A DNA stretch of 64,000 bases from Batillaria attramentaria. Lineage: Eukaryota > Mollusca > Gastropoda > Batillariidae. The DNA is taken from assembly GCA_018292915.2 (NCBI GenBank), contig JACVVK020000344.1, positions 197,501-261,500 of the forward strand. Direction: 5' to 3'. This document shows, piece after piece, positions 1-10,844 of this stretch. Position numbers and translations under genes: made by a program. The notes under the pieces are model-generated. The model did no database searches and was not told where the DNA came from. It worked only from the letters and a program-made list of their open reading frames with translations. How positions within the stretch are numbered: the stretch's first letter is position 1; every line of letters starts with the position of its first letter.

Positions 1-172
1 AGGAAGCGGGTCCAGTCCAGCAAGGTGCCTACGCCGTTATAGAAGGATTTTTGTCTGTCTCTTTTCGCTTCCTTTTTTAAATTAAATTTTGTTTTGGGGG
101 TTTCTTTTGTCCTAGTCTGGGTTAGGCCCGTAGCCGTGGGTTAAATTAACCTCGAGTTTTACATACGGGCCC
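1..172. mobile_element. GGGCCC-ended MITE, right part only
   Basis: This is the right end of a non-autonomous element whose left end lies outside the window. It closes with TTACATACGGGCCC, the same terminus as the copies at 15049-15430 and 31210-31509, and shares their interior (the phrase about AGGTGCCT, TTATAGAAGGATTTTTGTC, and a reverse-oriented TTAACCTCGAG before the end). No coding capacity is visible. Confidence 0.7.
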
Positions 173-915
173 TGGCAAAATTAACGGTACCCTAAAAGCT
201 CTCACTGCAGCAAACACTGAGAATTAATTATCAAAGTGCAACACTCCCACTAGGCCACATTTAATTCCACGCAGAAATATAACGTATTAATCATGATCGT
301 TTTTAATGAGGTCCATGTTACCCAACCCCACACTTACTTGGTAGGAACTGAGTTAAGACTATTTGGAGCGCACAAGCGCAACTGGTTTAAAGCATACGTT
401 GGCTTCAGTATAACATATAAGTTGGCTGTGTATCACTATTAAAAGCTATCAAGCCCTCTCAAATCAATACGTGTACTTATATGAACGCCCAAAGCGTGTT
501 ACAAATGTATGCAGTCTGTCAGAGGTCCATTTTCTCGTTTATTATTTCACACTGATTCTACCGTTATCTGCCCATCACATTTACAGACGGAAAAAAAAAA
601 GAAATAAAATGATAGTTGAGAAAAAATGAAAGTTAGGCTCCAGTGTCTTTCTACTGGCACGAAGGTGTTTTGTTGAAGAGTGATGAGTGATTAAAACAAA
701 ATTAATACATTATTAAAAAGTGAATTCTTCTGCGTTCGTAGCAACGAAACCGTTTCGGGTTTTAGTAAACCATATTCAAAATCGATTGCCTGGAGACGTC
801 AGCAAACGTGATGATCACGGGACGAAACTCCTTTTAGTCTCTCTGATCTGACGACATTGTAATTACAGCTGTTTATATTCATAAACTTCTTCTTTGGTTT
901 CTTTTTGTTTTTGGT

Positions 916-950
<35 letters not shown>

Positions 951-1279
951 ATTGTTGTTGTTGTCTTTATTGTTTTGTAGGCTGTTTTGGTTTGTTTTTT
1001 AGTACATACGATTCTACCTTATCAAACATAATTATGAAACTTTAGTAAAGAAATATGGCACTTTTGAGCCGGACGCAGCCGACATGAATAGAATGTATAA
1101 GAATCACTTAGTTACTGGAGGATACAACAAGAGCGTGGGCGTTCATGCACTGACGAGTGATATAAATATGTAAATAGCTACTGCTGTCAGAGATATTAGT
1201 TTGGTCTGTCCGGATTAAATACGAACCATGCAAATTACCCTGCGTGTGGCGAAGTAAAAGAGATGAAATTCGCTTTGTT
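173..1279. other. Gene-free stretch with a (TTG)n tract
   Basis: No supported gene. It contains a degenerate copy of a dispersed repeat near 361-420 (GAGCGCACAAGCGCA, compare AGCGTACAAGCGCA at 16130) and a (TTG)n microsatellite at about 917-964. Confidence 0.5.
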
Positions 1280-1970
1280 ACCAGCACAACTCGTGTCAGA
1301 TTATTGCTAAGGGACAGCTGTCGTGACCAGCGACTTTCGACGTGATTGTAGTCGTGCTATTCTTTGTACATCCATGTAGGATAGTTATTATGTTGTGCAG
1401 ACAGTCCTTGTGGCACGAGAGTCTACAGTTTCGGACTTTGTGATCTAAGAAAGGCTTTTCCAACTGCTCTGCTTGTAATTAGTAAACGCGCATGATTGTG
1501 AAGAGCCAGCAAAACTCGTGTCAGATTATTGCTAATGGACAGCTGTCGTGACCAGCAGCTTTCGACGTGGTCTGTAATTGTAGTCGTGCTATTCTTTGTA
1601 CATCCATGTAGGATAGTTATTATGCTGTGCATACAGTCCTTGTGGCACGAGACTCTACAGGTTCGGACTTTGTGATCTAAGAAAGGCTTTTCCAACTGCT
1701 CTGCTTGTAATTAGTAAACGCGCATGATTGTGAAGAGCCAGCAAAACTCGTGTCAGATTATTGCTAATGGACAGCTGTCGTGACCAGCAGCTTTCGACGT
1801 GGTCTGTAATTGTAGTCGTGCTATTCTTTGTACATCCATGTAGGATAGTTATTATGCTGTGCATACAGTCCTTGTGGCACGAGACTCTACAGGTTCGGAC
1901 TTTGTGATCTAAGAAAGGCATTCCCAACTGCTCTGCTTGTAATTAGTAAACGCGCATGATTGTGAAGAGC
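1280..1970. repeat. About 232-bp tandem repeat, three copies
   Basis: Three consecutive copies begin near 1280, 1505 and 1737, each at AACTCGTGTCAGATTATTG. Copies 2 and 3 are nearly identical with a 232-bp period. Copy 1 is 7 bp shorter because GGTCTGTA is reduced. The minus-strand open frames here are the repeat read as protein and duplicate exactly with the period, so they are not genes. Confidence 0.9.
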
Positions 1971-2610
1971 CTGCTACAGCCTCTGGTTTTGCTATTTCAG
2001 TCATGTTTTCAGAACTACCATGCGTGTGATAGGTAAAAGTGAGTGGTTCCCCAGAGTTTGCTGCAACTTCGGGTTGTACGATTCCAGAACCAGTCAAAAT
2101 AATGAGCTTCGGGTTATGTGATTCCAGTCGTGTTCTCGGAAGTGCTCTGCGTGTAATCACTAAAGGTGCGTGGTTCTAAGGAGCTTGCCACAACTGTCGG
2201 TTGTGCGATTTCAGTCGTGTTTAGAAATGATTGTCATTAGCAAAATGTGTACGGTTCTATAGAGCTTACCACAGATGGAATCAGGTACATATGTGTGATT
2301 TAACTCATGGTTTTAAAAGTAATCTGCTTGTGGTTGGTAAAAAAAAAAAAAGAAACATGGTTCTAAACATAGATTGAATTGGGTTGTGTGGCTTAACTCA
2401 TCGTTTTAAAAGTTGTGGTTGGTAAAAGTACATGGTTCTAAACAGCTTGCTATAGATTGAATTGGGTTATGTGTTTTGACTCATGTTTTCAAAAGTAATC
2501 TGCTTGTGATTGGTAAAAGTACATTGTTGTAAACAGCTTGCTACAGATTCGGGTTGTGTGTTTTGCCTCATGTTTTCAAAAGTAGTCTGCCTGTAAAACG
2601 TTAATCCATT
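1971..2610. repeat. Degenerate tandem repeat of roughly 80-100 bp
   Basis: Diverged units recur with the order: stem of CAGCTTGCTACAGATT, then GGGTTGTGTG, then CTCATGTTTTCAAAAGT, then CTGCNTGTGATTGGTAAAAG. They follow directly from the 232-bp array and share its GCTCTGCTTGTAATTAGTAA phrase, so the two arrays may be older and younger expansions of one ancestral unit. Confidence 0.6.
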
Positions 2611-3416
2611 TAGTCCGTTTAACCCGTTTTTAGGAGAGCTAGCATAAAAAAGGAGCAGTTGGGAGGGGTGGGGGGCGGAGGTGGGGGCTAATTTTCCTTT
2701 TTTAATCGAAAATCACCTTCCATGTTCTTCGTTTGAACAAAATATTCTCGGGTGTATATATATCCTATGAAAATGTAGATGTGATACTGATGATTTTGTT
2801 TTTGTTTTTGTTCTTCCATCTTCGTCTTCTTTCGTTCTGATTAAACTATGCTTATGTATACACTCATTTTCAGCTGAGGGCGTGTGCACTGTTTCGTTTT
2901 CCCTTTTCGTAGCCCTGGCAACCTGCTCTGCTTTGTATTTTTCACTCAATGACAAACGAAGGTCATTTGGAAGCAGGGAGTAAAGATGGATCACCCAAGT
3001 TCACGAAGGGCAACCCATCCCGCGGGCGAAATTATTTTTTCCGAAACAGATCGAGTTCCCGGAGGTTCTCAGAAACAGCAGTACAGTGTAGCGGATGTAG
3101 ACAGTTCAGAACTCCGCCCGATTAACCCAACTCAAAACTGAGGGGGGTCTGCGTGCTGCGGACCAGAGATCACGTGGTATTTTCGCAGGGCTGAGTCCTA
3201 AGCTGTATATACCTTACAGTGAATCTGTGTATTCAGTGATTTATAATTAATAATAATAATAAAATACTAATAATAATGACAGTACTTATATAGCGCTATA
3301 ACCTATTAGTTAATAAGAATTCTAAGCGCTTTAAAAACAAATAATAAAATGAGAAGTGACAAGGAAGAAATATATACCAAAATAATATTTTGTATATTAT
3401 ACAAAGCCATAAGGCC
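2611..3416. other. Gene-free stretch
   Basis: No supported gene or recognised element. A short G-rich run (about 2660-2690) and ATA/ATT-rich sequence (3241-3290) are present. Confidence 0.4.
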
Positions 3417-3419
3417 AGG

Positions 3420-3433
3420 GCGCGCGCGCGCGC

Positions 3434-3482
<49 letters not shown>
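3420..3482. repeat. (CG)n(CGCA)n(CA)n compound alternating tract
   Basis: An uninterrupted alternating purine-pyrimidine tract runs from CG dinucleotides through CGCA tetramers into CA dinucleotides. Such sequence is the classic substrate for left-handed Z-DNA. Confidence 0.9.
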
Positions 3483-3483
<1 letters not shown>

Positions 3484-3560
3484 TGCAAACCAAAACAGTC
3501 AAATGGTGTTTTAGGCAGAAAACAGGTAGGTTTTGAGGTTTTTCTTGAAAGTTTCAAGGG

Positions 3561-3726
3561 GAGCCGGGGTGGTCGAATGGTAGAGCGTTGGACTTCTAAT
3601 GCTCGGGGCGTGAGTTCGATCCCGGCTGGGGCCAAATATTTGTGCTGGCTTTTTCATCGTTGCCCCGTCTTTGATATCACTCTATGTGGTGGAAAAGGAC
3701 GTTAAACCCCCCAAACACCCAACACC
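3561..3726 (+). mobile_element. tRNA-Arg-derived SINE (family A), full length with 17-bp TSD
   Basis: The element begins with a tRNA-like head: A box TGGTCGAATGG, anticodon-loop region TTGGACTTCTAAT (TCT, arginine type) and B box GAGTTCGATCC. A conserved body follows (TTTGTGCTGGCTTTTTCATC, then GGTGGAAAAGGACGTTAAAC) and a C-rich tail. It is bounded by a perfect duplication of CTTGAAAGTTTCAAGGG at 3544-3560 and 3727-3743, so both ends are fixed. The 3' half of the anticodon stem no longer pairs, so this is a retroposon and not a working tRNA gene. Confidence 0.93.
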
Positions 3727-3949
3727 CTTGAAAGTTTCAAGGGAGGGTAATTGGCGGAGTGAATGAGGGAGCGAATTCCAGGCTAAGGGACCGGCGTAGG
3801 AGAATGCTCCAATGCTAACGGTGGAAAGTCTATAGTGCGGTGAATCTTGAGGATAAGAGTGTCAGCTGAAGACCGGAGGGAGCGTGACGGAGTGTAGAGT
3901 TAAATCAGTTCCTGAAATCCCTGAAATTTTCAGTTAGTTTATATAATCA

Positions 3950-3951
<2 letters not shown>

Positions 3952-4008
<57 letters not shown>
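3952..4008. repeat. (GT)n microsatellite
   Basis: Pure TG dinucleotide array of about 55 bp. Confidence 0.95.
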
Positions 4009-4010
<2 letters not shown>

Positions 4011-4139
4011 GTTAGAAATTTGCAGTGTGTGTGCGTGCTTTTGAGCTGAGAGTCATTTGTTTGTTTGTGTGTTGTCTCGTTTTGTTTCGTTTTGTTTTTT
4101 AGTGTATGCGCTATTATTATTATTATTATTATTTTAATA

Positions 4140-4474
4140 AATAATAAGAATAATGATAATAATAATAAGAATAATGATAATAATAATAAGAATAATGATA
4201 ATAATAATAAGAATAATGATAATAATAATAAGAATAATGATAATAATAATAAGAATAATGATAATAATAATAAGAATAATGATAATAATAATAAGAATAA
4301 TGATAATAATAATAAGAATAATGATAATAATAATAAGAATAATGATAATAATAATAAGAATAATGATAATAATAATAAGAATAATGATAATAATAATAAG
4401 AATAATGATAATAATAATAAGAATAATGATAATAATAATAAGAATAATGATAATAATAATAAGAAGAAGAATAA
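4140..4474. repeat. 21-bp minisatellite, about 16 copies
   Basis: The unit is AAGAATAATGATAATAATAAT, repeated almost without error. Because 21 is a multiple of three, all frames stay open and give artificial seven-residue repeat proteins on both strands. These are not genes. A (ATT)n tract flanks it on the left. Confidence 0.95.
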
Positions 4475-4709
4475 CAATTAATTAATAGTGATATATATTG
4501 GAATCTGATATATGTCAAAACAATCCCATTGCGCTGACCCAGGTTTCACGGAACAGCAGCGTCGAATTACGTCATCAATTTAAATACGTCGGCGTGTCGC
4601 GTAATTGCCTGTCAGTGCTTTCCCAGATTGAACGGTGATGTTCGTGGTGTCAGCGCTTCATCGGATCGTGCAAACTATACCCTGGATAAAACACACAGAC
4701 ACGCGACTG

Positions 4710-4878
4710 GGGGAGCCGGGGTGGTCGAATGGTAGAGCGTTGGACTTCTAATGCTCGGGTCGTGAGTTCGATCCCGGCTGGGGCCCAATATTTGCGCTGG
4801 CTTTTTCATCGTTGCCCCGTCTTTGATATCACCCTATGTGGTGGAAAAGGACGTTAAACCCCCAAACACCCTCCCACC
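4710..4878 (+). mobile_element. SINE family A, full length with 14-bp TSD
   Basis: Same head, body and tail as the copy at 3561. Flanked by exact duplications CAGACACGCGACTG at 4696-4709 and 4879-4892. Close identity to the first copy suggests recent activity. Confidence 0.93.
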
Positions 4879-4990
4879 CAGACACGCGACTGACTGCGAG
4901 CTTCAATACACTTTTGTCACTGTGGTGAGATGATAATAGCAAAAAATAACAATAATAATGATAATTATTAAATAGTATTTGTAGATTCGC

Positions 4991-4993
<3 letters not shown>

Positions 4994-5060
<67 letters not shown>
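4994..5060. repeat. (CA)n microsatellite
   Basis: Pure CA array of about 66 bp. Confidence 0.95.
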
Positions 5061-5062
<2 letters not shown>

Positions 5063-5101
5063 GATGGGTCAGACGACAAAGGCTCGATGGAAAAAGTGAG
5101 T

Positions 5102-5514
5102 CTTAAAGATCTAAGCTCCCAACAAAAACCTTTCCGAAGTGTGAAAATTTTTTAAAGAGTCGACCGTGCAATGACAGTCATCTGTGTCACAGTTGCAGAG
5201 TTTTCAGCGGTTCGGGGACCCTTATAAAACCAGCGCACAAGTTTGCTGTGACATTATTTGGCTTTTGGTCAGTGAGCGAGACACATCGCTACAGTGTCCA
5301 GCGCCGGGATGTTGAGTACTGCTGCACGATCCTTCCGGCTCAGTGTCAAAACGCAAACTGAGCTCTGAATCACGCTGCCCTTGGCTTTTATTGGGGTTTC
5401 AGGGACGCTGAAAACTCTGCAACTGTGACAGAGTTGACTGTGCTTGCACGATCGACTCTGTAAAAAAAATTTCACACTTCGGAAAGCTTTTTGTGGGGAG
5501 CTTAGATCTTTAAG
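5102..5514. mobile_element. 413-bp foldback MITE with inverted arms of about 130 bp
   Basis: The left arm (5102-5233) begins CTTAAAGATCTAAGCTCC. The right arm (5384-5514) is its inverse, ending GGAGCTTAGATCTTTAAG. The arms also share TTTCCGAAGTGTGAAA and CACAGTTGCAGAGTTTTCAG in inverted order. The loop is about 150 bp. An RNA from either strand would form a long hairpin. No convincing target duplication is visible, and there is no coding capacity. Confidence 0.88.
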
Positions 5515-6190
5515 CCAAGGTGTGATTTGAACTGAGGCAGTGTGGGCAGATTACGTAATTCGGTTGGCAGCGAGTTCCAGAAATATGGGGCTGACCAACT
5601 GAAGAACCGCTCACCTACAGTTTTCGTGTTTCTATTTGACGTTCTAGCAGGTTTCGTAACGCGCACGACTATCCCACGTGTAGTGACGATCTCATTGATA
5701 TCCCTTGAGTTTGTTTTTATAATTATCTTCCTTGTTGGTTGCTAGGGTTCGAGAGTTACTTCCTTTGTTGTTGTGTTGAGTAACGGTTCAGTTACACTCG
5801 CCTATCTTTCTGAGTCATAATAAACTCAGGAATCCAACTACATGTCTGTGTCTGATGATTCAGTTTGAAGTCAGGAACAATTGACTAACCAAACACGTGT
5901 TGCACCCTGTATGCGAAAATCCGGCAAGATTAACCGTTCGTTGGCGGCTCTTATTGCAGCAAACACGAGTATAATCAAAGTGCAACACTCCCACTTTGCC
6001 AAATTGAAATCTATGTAGACCTGAATTAACTTGATTTTTATTTTTTTTGTTAGGCCACTAGTACACAACCAAAAACTTACTTGGTAGGAATTTAGTTCAG
6101 ACGCTTTTCAGCGGCGGAGAGAACATTCCGAGACGGGTGGTGAGCGAGAGGTGAATCAGACAGATATGAAGGAAGAGACCCCGCGAAAAA
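5515..6190. other. Gene-free stretch
   Basis: No gene or recognised repeat can be supported. A short open frame at 5542-5745 on the plus strand has no recognisable domain. Confidence 0.4.
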
Positions 6191-6194
6191 TCGG

Positions 6195-6290
6195 TTGGTA
6201 TGGTATGGTATGGTATGGTATGGTATGGTATGGTATCGTATCGTATCGTATCGTATTGTATCGTGTCGTGTCGTTTCGTTTTGTACAGTA
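6195..6290. repeat. (TATGG)n to (TATCG)n pentanucleotide array
   Basis: Pure TATGG repeats drift into TATCG and TGTCG variants to the right, an internal gradient of unit replacement. Confidence 0.9.
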
Positions 6291-6299
6291 CCGTATCGT

Positions 6300-7400
6300 T
6301 TGCTTGGCCTTGGTGCGCACATACCCTTATTCTTGGAGACGCTCAAGGTACCGCAAGGCTGGAAGACGAAGCAGTGAAAGCATGCTGCTGAGCGCTATAA
6401 TTATTAGATTTCATCATAAAGTTTGTATTGAAGATGGAGTTTACGCAAGCGGTGACAGACAGGCAGACAGACAAACAGAAAGAAGAGCTTCTTTGCTTTA
6501 CCTTTTCAAAGGCGATCCCGCTGTCAAGCTGCTAGCTGGAGGCACCTTTCAAATCTGCTGGAAGCCGCAGAAACTGGAATTCTTTTTCAACGTCCTCACG
6601 AACTGAAACTGTTCCACTGTCGGCTTCTTTGGTACCGGCAGTTTCAAGCTTGTGGACGTGCGATCACCTTCTCATAACTCGACGTTTAAAAAAAAAATCT
6701 CGTCACAGATTTAAATAAAAATGCTCGAGTCTGAAAAAAAAACAACAACAACAAAGCAATAAACAGCTCCGTAATAAAGCAATTTTTCAAACAGTATTTT
6801 TTTTCTGTCTGTACAGAGAATTTCAGGCTCGCGTAGATCAGGTACGCTGTCTTCACACAACTCACAGGGCAAAACTTGGCGAGTCGTAACGGAGTCCGAA
6901 AGCAAGGTGAAAGCGTTCCTCATGAAAGTCTCAATACGTACGACATGCGTTCAACATCGCGTGAAAAAAAAACTTCTCATCACATGTGCTGACTCTGTGC
7001 ATTAGAATCAGTCACTTGGGTCACAATATAGTATCTGAAACCAGTGCGGTGACTGGTTGGCGTATACGTTGCTCTAACGTGTACCACGCACTGAGCAGAC
7101 GATGTTATTGCAGGACTGAGGACTAGCTAAGCGACGCTGATTGGTAGCTATTCTTAGAACACTTGTCTAGTCCCAGTCTGTTCAGGAACGGACGGTAGGC
7201 TAAAACAAAGTCGTAGTTCTCTACTATCAGAAGACACAAAGCCACGAAAAGGGTCGCGATGGTCAAATGAAACTTCCTTCTATCTAGCAAACAATGTTGG
7301 ATCTTGGAAAGCGGCTAATTTTTTCATCTCAGTGGCATTACGAACATAGAGGCTTAAAGTCAAGACTCAGTCATGATCCTCACTGCGCTTGACTTCCTAT
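6300..7400. other. Gene-free stretch
   Basis: No supported feature. Several A-runs lie at 6690-6800 and 6960-6970. Confidence 0.4.
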
Positions 7401-7408
7401 ACAGTAGG

Positions 7409-7838
7409 CATGGGGCGGTCGGTGGTCTAGTGGATAAGAGACTTCGTCAGCAATCAGAGAGGTCAGGTTCGAGTTCCACTTGGGGCAAAGAAGTTTTCCT
7501 TCTCGTACACACGTGGGTTATTTTTTTTTCTTTTTTTTTCTTCACATCGATCGTCGGTGGTTATCTTCGGGTACTCCCGCTTCTTCCCCCTCTGCTTTGG
7601 AAATGTTCAGGTCACAAAATTTGAAAATAAAAATGTAATTCTAAATTCTGAAGCTGAAATAGCTGGGCTGAGCCTTCGTACAACGCGATTGTAATGTGTA
7701 TATGTCCAGTGTGTGAGAGGATGCCTGTGATTCAAGTAAGCGTGCGTGTTGGGTTCACCTCAGCTTTGAGCCAGTTCAAGAAACTGGATAAAGCGCCTTC
7801 ACAGTACTCAGTTATTATCATTATTATTATTATTATTC
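7409..7838 (+). mobile_element. tRNA-derived SINE (family B) with (TTA)n tail
   Basis: A tRNA-like head has A-box region TGGTCTAGTGGATAAGAGAC and B-box GGTTCGAGTTCC. A body of about 300 bp follows, with CGTCGGTGG, CTCTGCTTTGGAAATGTTCA and AATGTGTATATGTCCAGTGT, ending in AAAGCGCC...CAGTACTCAGTTATTATC(ATT)n. A more complete minus-strand copy lies at 25482-25885. The element is several percent diverged from its relatives. Confidence 0.85.
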
Positions 7839-7980
7839 AAGCAAAGACTGTAGTAAATATCCACAAGGTTTTCACTACAGGTAAATCCGATGCCAGTGGA
7901 CCTCTCCTGGAATCTATTGCTGTTGTCTCTCTCTCTCTCTCTCTCTCTGGATAAAAAAACTTTAGTCTGTAGCGACGTCA

Positions 7981-8412
7981 GTAGAAGTAGTTGTAGCAGC
8001 AGCAGCAGTGCAGCAATTAATAGTACTGCTATTAACTTCTGAATACCATCAGCAAACTTTGACCAGGTCCCGACACGCCAAAAGCGTTCAACATGGAGAG
8101 ACGTCAGCAGTAGTAGCAGCAGCAGCAGCTCTGTAACTGGCGCAAAAAAAAAAAAAAATTAAAACGGAGAGGCGTCAGGAGAAGTAGCAGAAGAAGAAGA
8201 AGAAGTAGTAGTAGTTGTAGTAGTAGTAGTAGTACGGTCAGTGATAGTATGGCAGAAGCAGCTAGCAGCTTATGAACACCATCGGCACAAGGTCTGCTCA
8301 CAGCTTTAGAAAAGTTCGGCCAATTCTCTAACAGAATAAAAATGTTCAGCCTGGAGAAACAGTCAGAAGTAGTAGAAGTAGTAGTAGTAGTAATACTTCA
8401 AGCAGTAGTATT
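7981..8412. repeat. Degenerate triplicated unit with (AGT)n/(AGC)n cores
   Basis: Three related segments each contain an ACGTCAG-AGTAGT triplet tract followed by a non-repetitive spacer (ACCATC, GCAAAC/GCACAAGG, TTCA). The unit is roughly 120-180 bp and diverged. Confidence 0.55.
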
Positions 8413-8698
8413 GTAGCAGTGGCCAGCAACTCACGATCACCATCACCACAGGGTTTGTTTGAAATTGTAGCTAACCACACACACCAATACCGGCGTCACA
8501 AGTTAGTGTGCAAAAGTTTGCACGTGCGCAATGCTGCGATCGACTTTCTCCTGCAGTGTTTTCCACACAGGACTCTCCGGCCCGCTGTCTCGCCTCTGTG
8601 CCAGATAACAGCGCTCCGTGATCCGGTGTTGGCTTGTGACGGAACGTTGACGGTGACAGTCTGTTTTTCCGTTGCGAGTGTCTGAGCGAGCGGGCCGG

Positions 8699-8699
<1 letters not shown>

Positions 8700-8776
<77 letters not shown>

Positions 8777-8790
8777 CCGCGAGCGAGCGA

Positions 8791-8825
<35 letters not shown>

Positions 8826-8827
8826 GC

Positions 8828-8871
<44 letters not shown>

Positions 8872-8965
8872 TGTGTGTGTGCCCGCGAGCGAGCGAGCGA
8901 GCATGTCTCTCTGTCTCTGTTTCTCTATCTCTCTGTCTCCTTCTCTCTAGCATGTGTGTGCGTGC

Positions 8966-9022
<57 letters not shown>
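8700..9022. repeat. Compound TC/GT array with duplicated GCCCGCGAGCGAGCGAGCAT linker
   Basis: The order is (TC)n, (TG)n, GC-rich linker, (TC)n, TAGCAT, (TG)n, the same linker, a diverged TC tract, TAGCAT, (TG)n. The same linker in the same context twice shows block duplication of a composite unit of about 130 bp, not independent slippage of each tract. Confidence 0.9.
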
Positions 9023-9024
<2 letters not shown>

Positions 9025-9588
9025 GCAGGGCGTGCATTGCTTGCTTTTCAGTATTTCAGGTTGAATTATTTCATCGGAGTACTCCTCCGCCTCGACATAT
9101 ATACACTGCCGTTACGAGTGTGTGACTCGTAAAGAAGCTTTTATTACAGTCTGCATTTATCGACGTAGTTTACATTTAGGTATAGGCATAGGAACAGAGA
9201 CAAATTAATGGCCGTTAGACCTTTAAACGTCCCATCGTATAGTTAGTTTCTAGACATAGTCTGCTAAGAAAATGCAGTTGGGTTCAAGAATGACGGCCAC
9301 TCTTCATAAACGTAAAAAAGTTTAGAAATTTGTGGTTCCCTATAGAGGAGAGTTTTGAAACTATCTAAATTTGGTGCACACTTAATGTGAGGTGGCACCA
9401 TAGTTATTCCACAGGTGTTCCAAGCATTTGAAAGAGAAACCAACTTGTGTGTGGGGGGGGGGGGAGGGGGAGTAGGGATTTCTTCACGAGATTTTTTACT
9501 CCGGAGTAACCCGTCTCGGGCGTAAGTTTCTCGTATCTTACCGGGATTCAAACTCTCATCCCGAAAATCTTGTTCTTCTCCTTCTCGA

Positions 9589-9830
9589 TCACTCAGTTGG
9601 TATAACTCCGGTCCTTTGTGCAAAATCTACCAGGTGCTGTAGGCCCTCCAGGCTGCCAGACAGCTTCCTAGCTGCTAGTGTGGTCTCCGTCGGCCAGAAC
9701 TTGAGGTCATCATAGAGCGGGCGTGAATGCGGCAGATGTTCTGTTGTCAGTGTGGACGTCTGGCACGGACACAGTCCTGACTGGCCAATTGACGACTCCG
9801 CTCGGAAGCCCCGAGGCCAAAGCCCCGCTC
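9589..9830 (-). pseudogene. LINE reverse-transcriptase C-terminal fragment
   Basis: The minus-strand frame contains a zinc-knuckle-like CPCQTSTLTTEHLPHSRPLY, followed by a segment with DDLKFWP, KLSGSLEGL and FAQRTGV. This C-T-EH-P-Y/DDL-WP-KL-G-L arrangement is characteristic of the extreme C-terminus of jockey-like LINE polyproteins. Nothing of the polymerase core remains, so the element is 5' truncated. Confidence 0.75.
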
Positions 9831-10084
9831 CCTTTACTCTACCGGCCGAGTATTGGTAAAACACATTACGTCCATGACGTCATTGTATGGGAAAAGTGGT
9901 GATTTCAAGATGAATGAGATTGACGTAATGTTCGTTTTCCTCCAATGACGTCAATGGACTTACTCCTTTCTGTCCATGTTTCAGTCATATCAAACTACAT
10001 GTGCTACCCTCGTTGTAGTGTCTGGCAAAGAGTTTGCCAGGCCACACCATGTGTTGTGCCCGTTATGCCGCGAGACGCGATGGG
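9789..10084 (+). repeat. Dispersed repeat, copy 1 of a pair with 39063-39395
   Basis: Shared segments in the same order include GGTGATTTCAAGATGAA, GAGATTGACGT, AATGACGTCAATGGACTTACT (compare CATTGACGTCAGTGGACTTA at 39265), ACATGTGCT and GCCAG...ATGCCGCG. The two copies are about 85-90% alike by eye over nearly 200 bp. The family is unknown. Both keep a TGACGTCA palindrome. Confidence 0.8.
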
Positions 10085-10335
10085 ATGAATTCGGGGGGCT
10101 CGGCCCTTTTGATCGACAGTAGTGGGGTCGTCTATTCTGAACTTGGTGTTAAAGCGGTGGCTGCACCAGTTATGTCGTGTTGGCAGCCTGAAAATTGTCA
10201 CCTGCTCTAGTCTTGTTGGCAGGTGATCTGGATCGCTCCTGCTGTGATCTCGAAAATGAATTTTAACAAGAGTTACTTCCAAATGTGCCTGTTGTCTGTC
10301 AGACTGCCTGCAAGATAATCCCAAACCGGAACTGC

Positions 10336-10337
<2 letters not shown>

Positions 10338-10385
<48 letters not shown>

Positions 10386-10388
10386 GCT

Positions 10389-10419
<31 letters not shown>

Positions 10420-10425
10420 ATGATA
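10338..10425. repeat. (TTG)n(CTG)n(ATG)n trinucleotide array
   Basis: Three trinucleotide blocks succeed each other without spacer. Confidence 0.92.
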
Positions 10426-10485
10426 TTAAGAAATGTGATGGAGTGGGGGCCGGGGGGGGGGGGAGGGGGGCGGGTAGCAACAGGA

Positions 10486-10573
10486 GGAGGGTTGGGTGGG
10501 TGTTTGGGAGTTTGACGTCCTTTTCCACCACATATGGGTGATGTATCAAAGACGGGACAACGAGAGAAAGGCC

Positions 10574-10652
<79 letters not shown>
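10486..10652 (-). mobile_element. SINE family A tail fragment running into (CA)n
   Basis: The minus-strand 3' body is present: GGTGGGTGTTTGGGAGTTTG, CGTCCTTTTCCACCAC, AAAGACGGGACAACGAGA. The homology stops where a pure (CA)n array (about 10576-10652) replaces the region that should contain the tRNA-like head. Confidence 0.85.
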
Positions 10653-10654
<2 letters not shown>

Positions 10655-10844
10655 CCCATCCAGACTTCCCAGAACTCCAAAATCCTCCCGCACCATTTTC
10701 TGGATCAGACTATTTACAGGTAATAAAAGAGATCGACACCCTTACCCATCGTTCTCCTCTTCTCGAAATATCTTTGTGGTCGTTGTATTGACCAATTGTC
10801 GCCATTCCATCCGGCGTGTTGGACAGTCTGACACGCCACTGTCA

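Noticed and set aside
1423..1927. Two near-identical 90-codon proteins on the minus strand
   Set aside because: They differ only by the 232-bp repeat offset and lack any domain.
1280..2600. CRISPR-like array
   Set aside because: Repeats are too long, contiguous without spacers and diverged. The genome is eukaryotic.
3570..3640. tRNA gene with TCT anticodon
   Set aside because: The A and B boxes are present, but the 3' anticodon stem is mutated and the segment is the head of a repeated SINE bounded by target duplications.
3947..4518. Several long open frames on both strands
   Set aside because: They are the 21-bp minisatellite and GT array read in different frames. The protein 'repeats' match the DNA period exactly.
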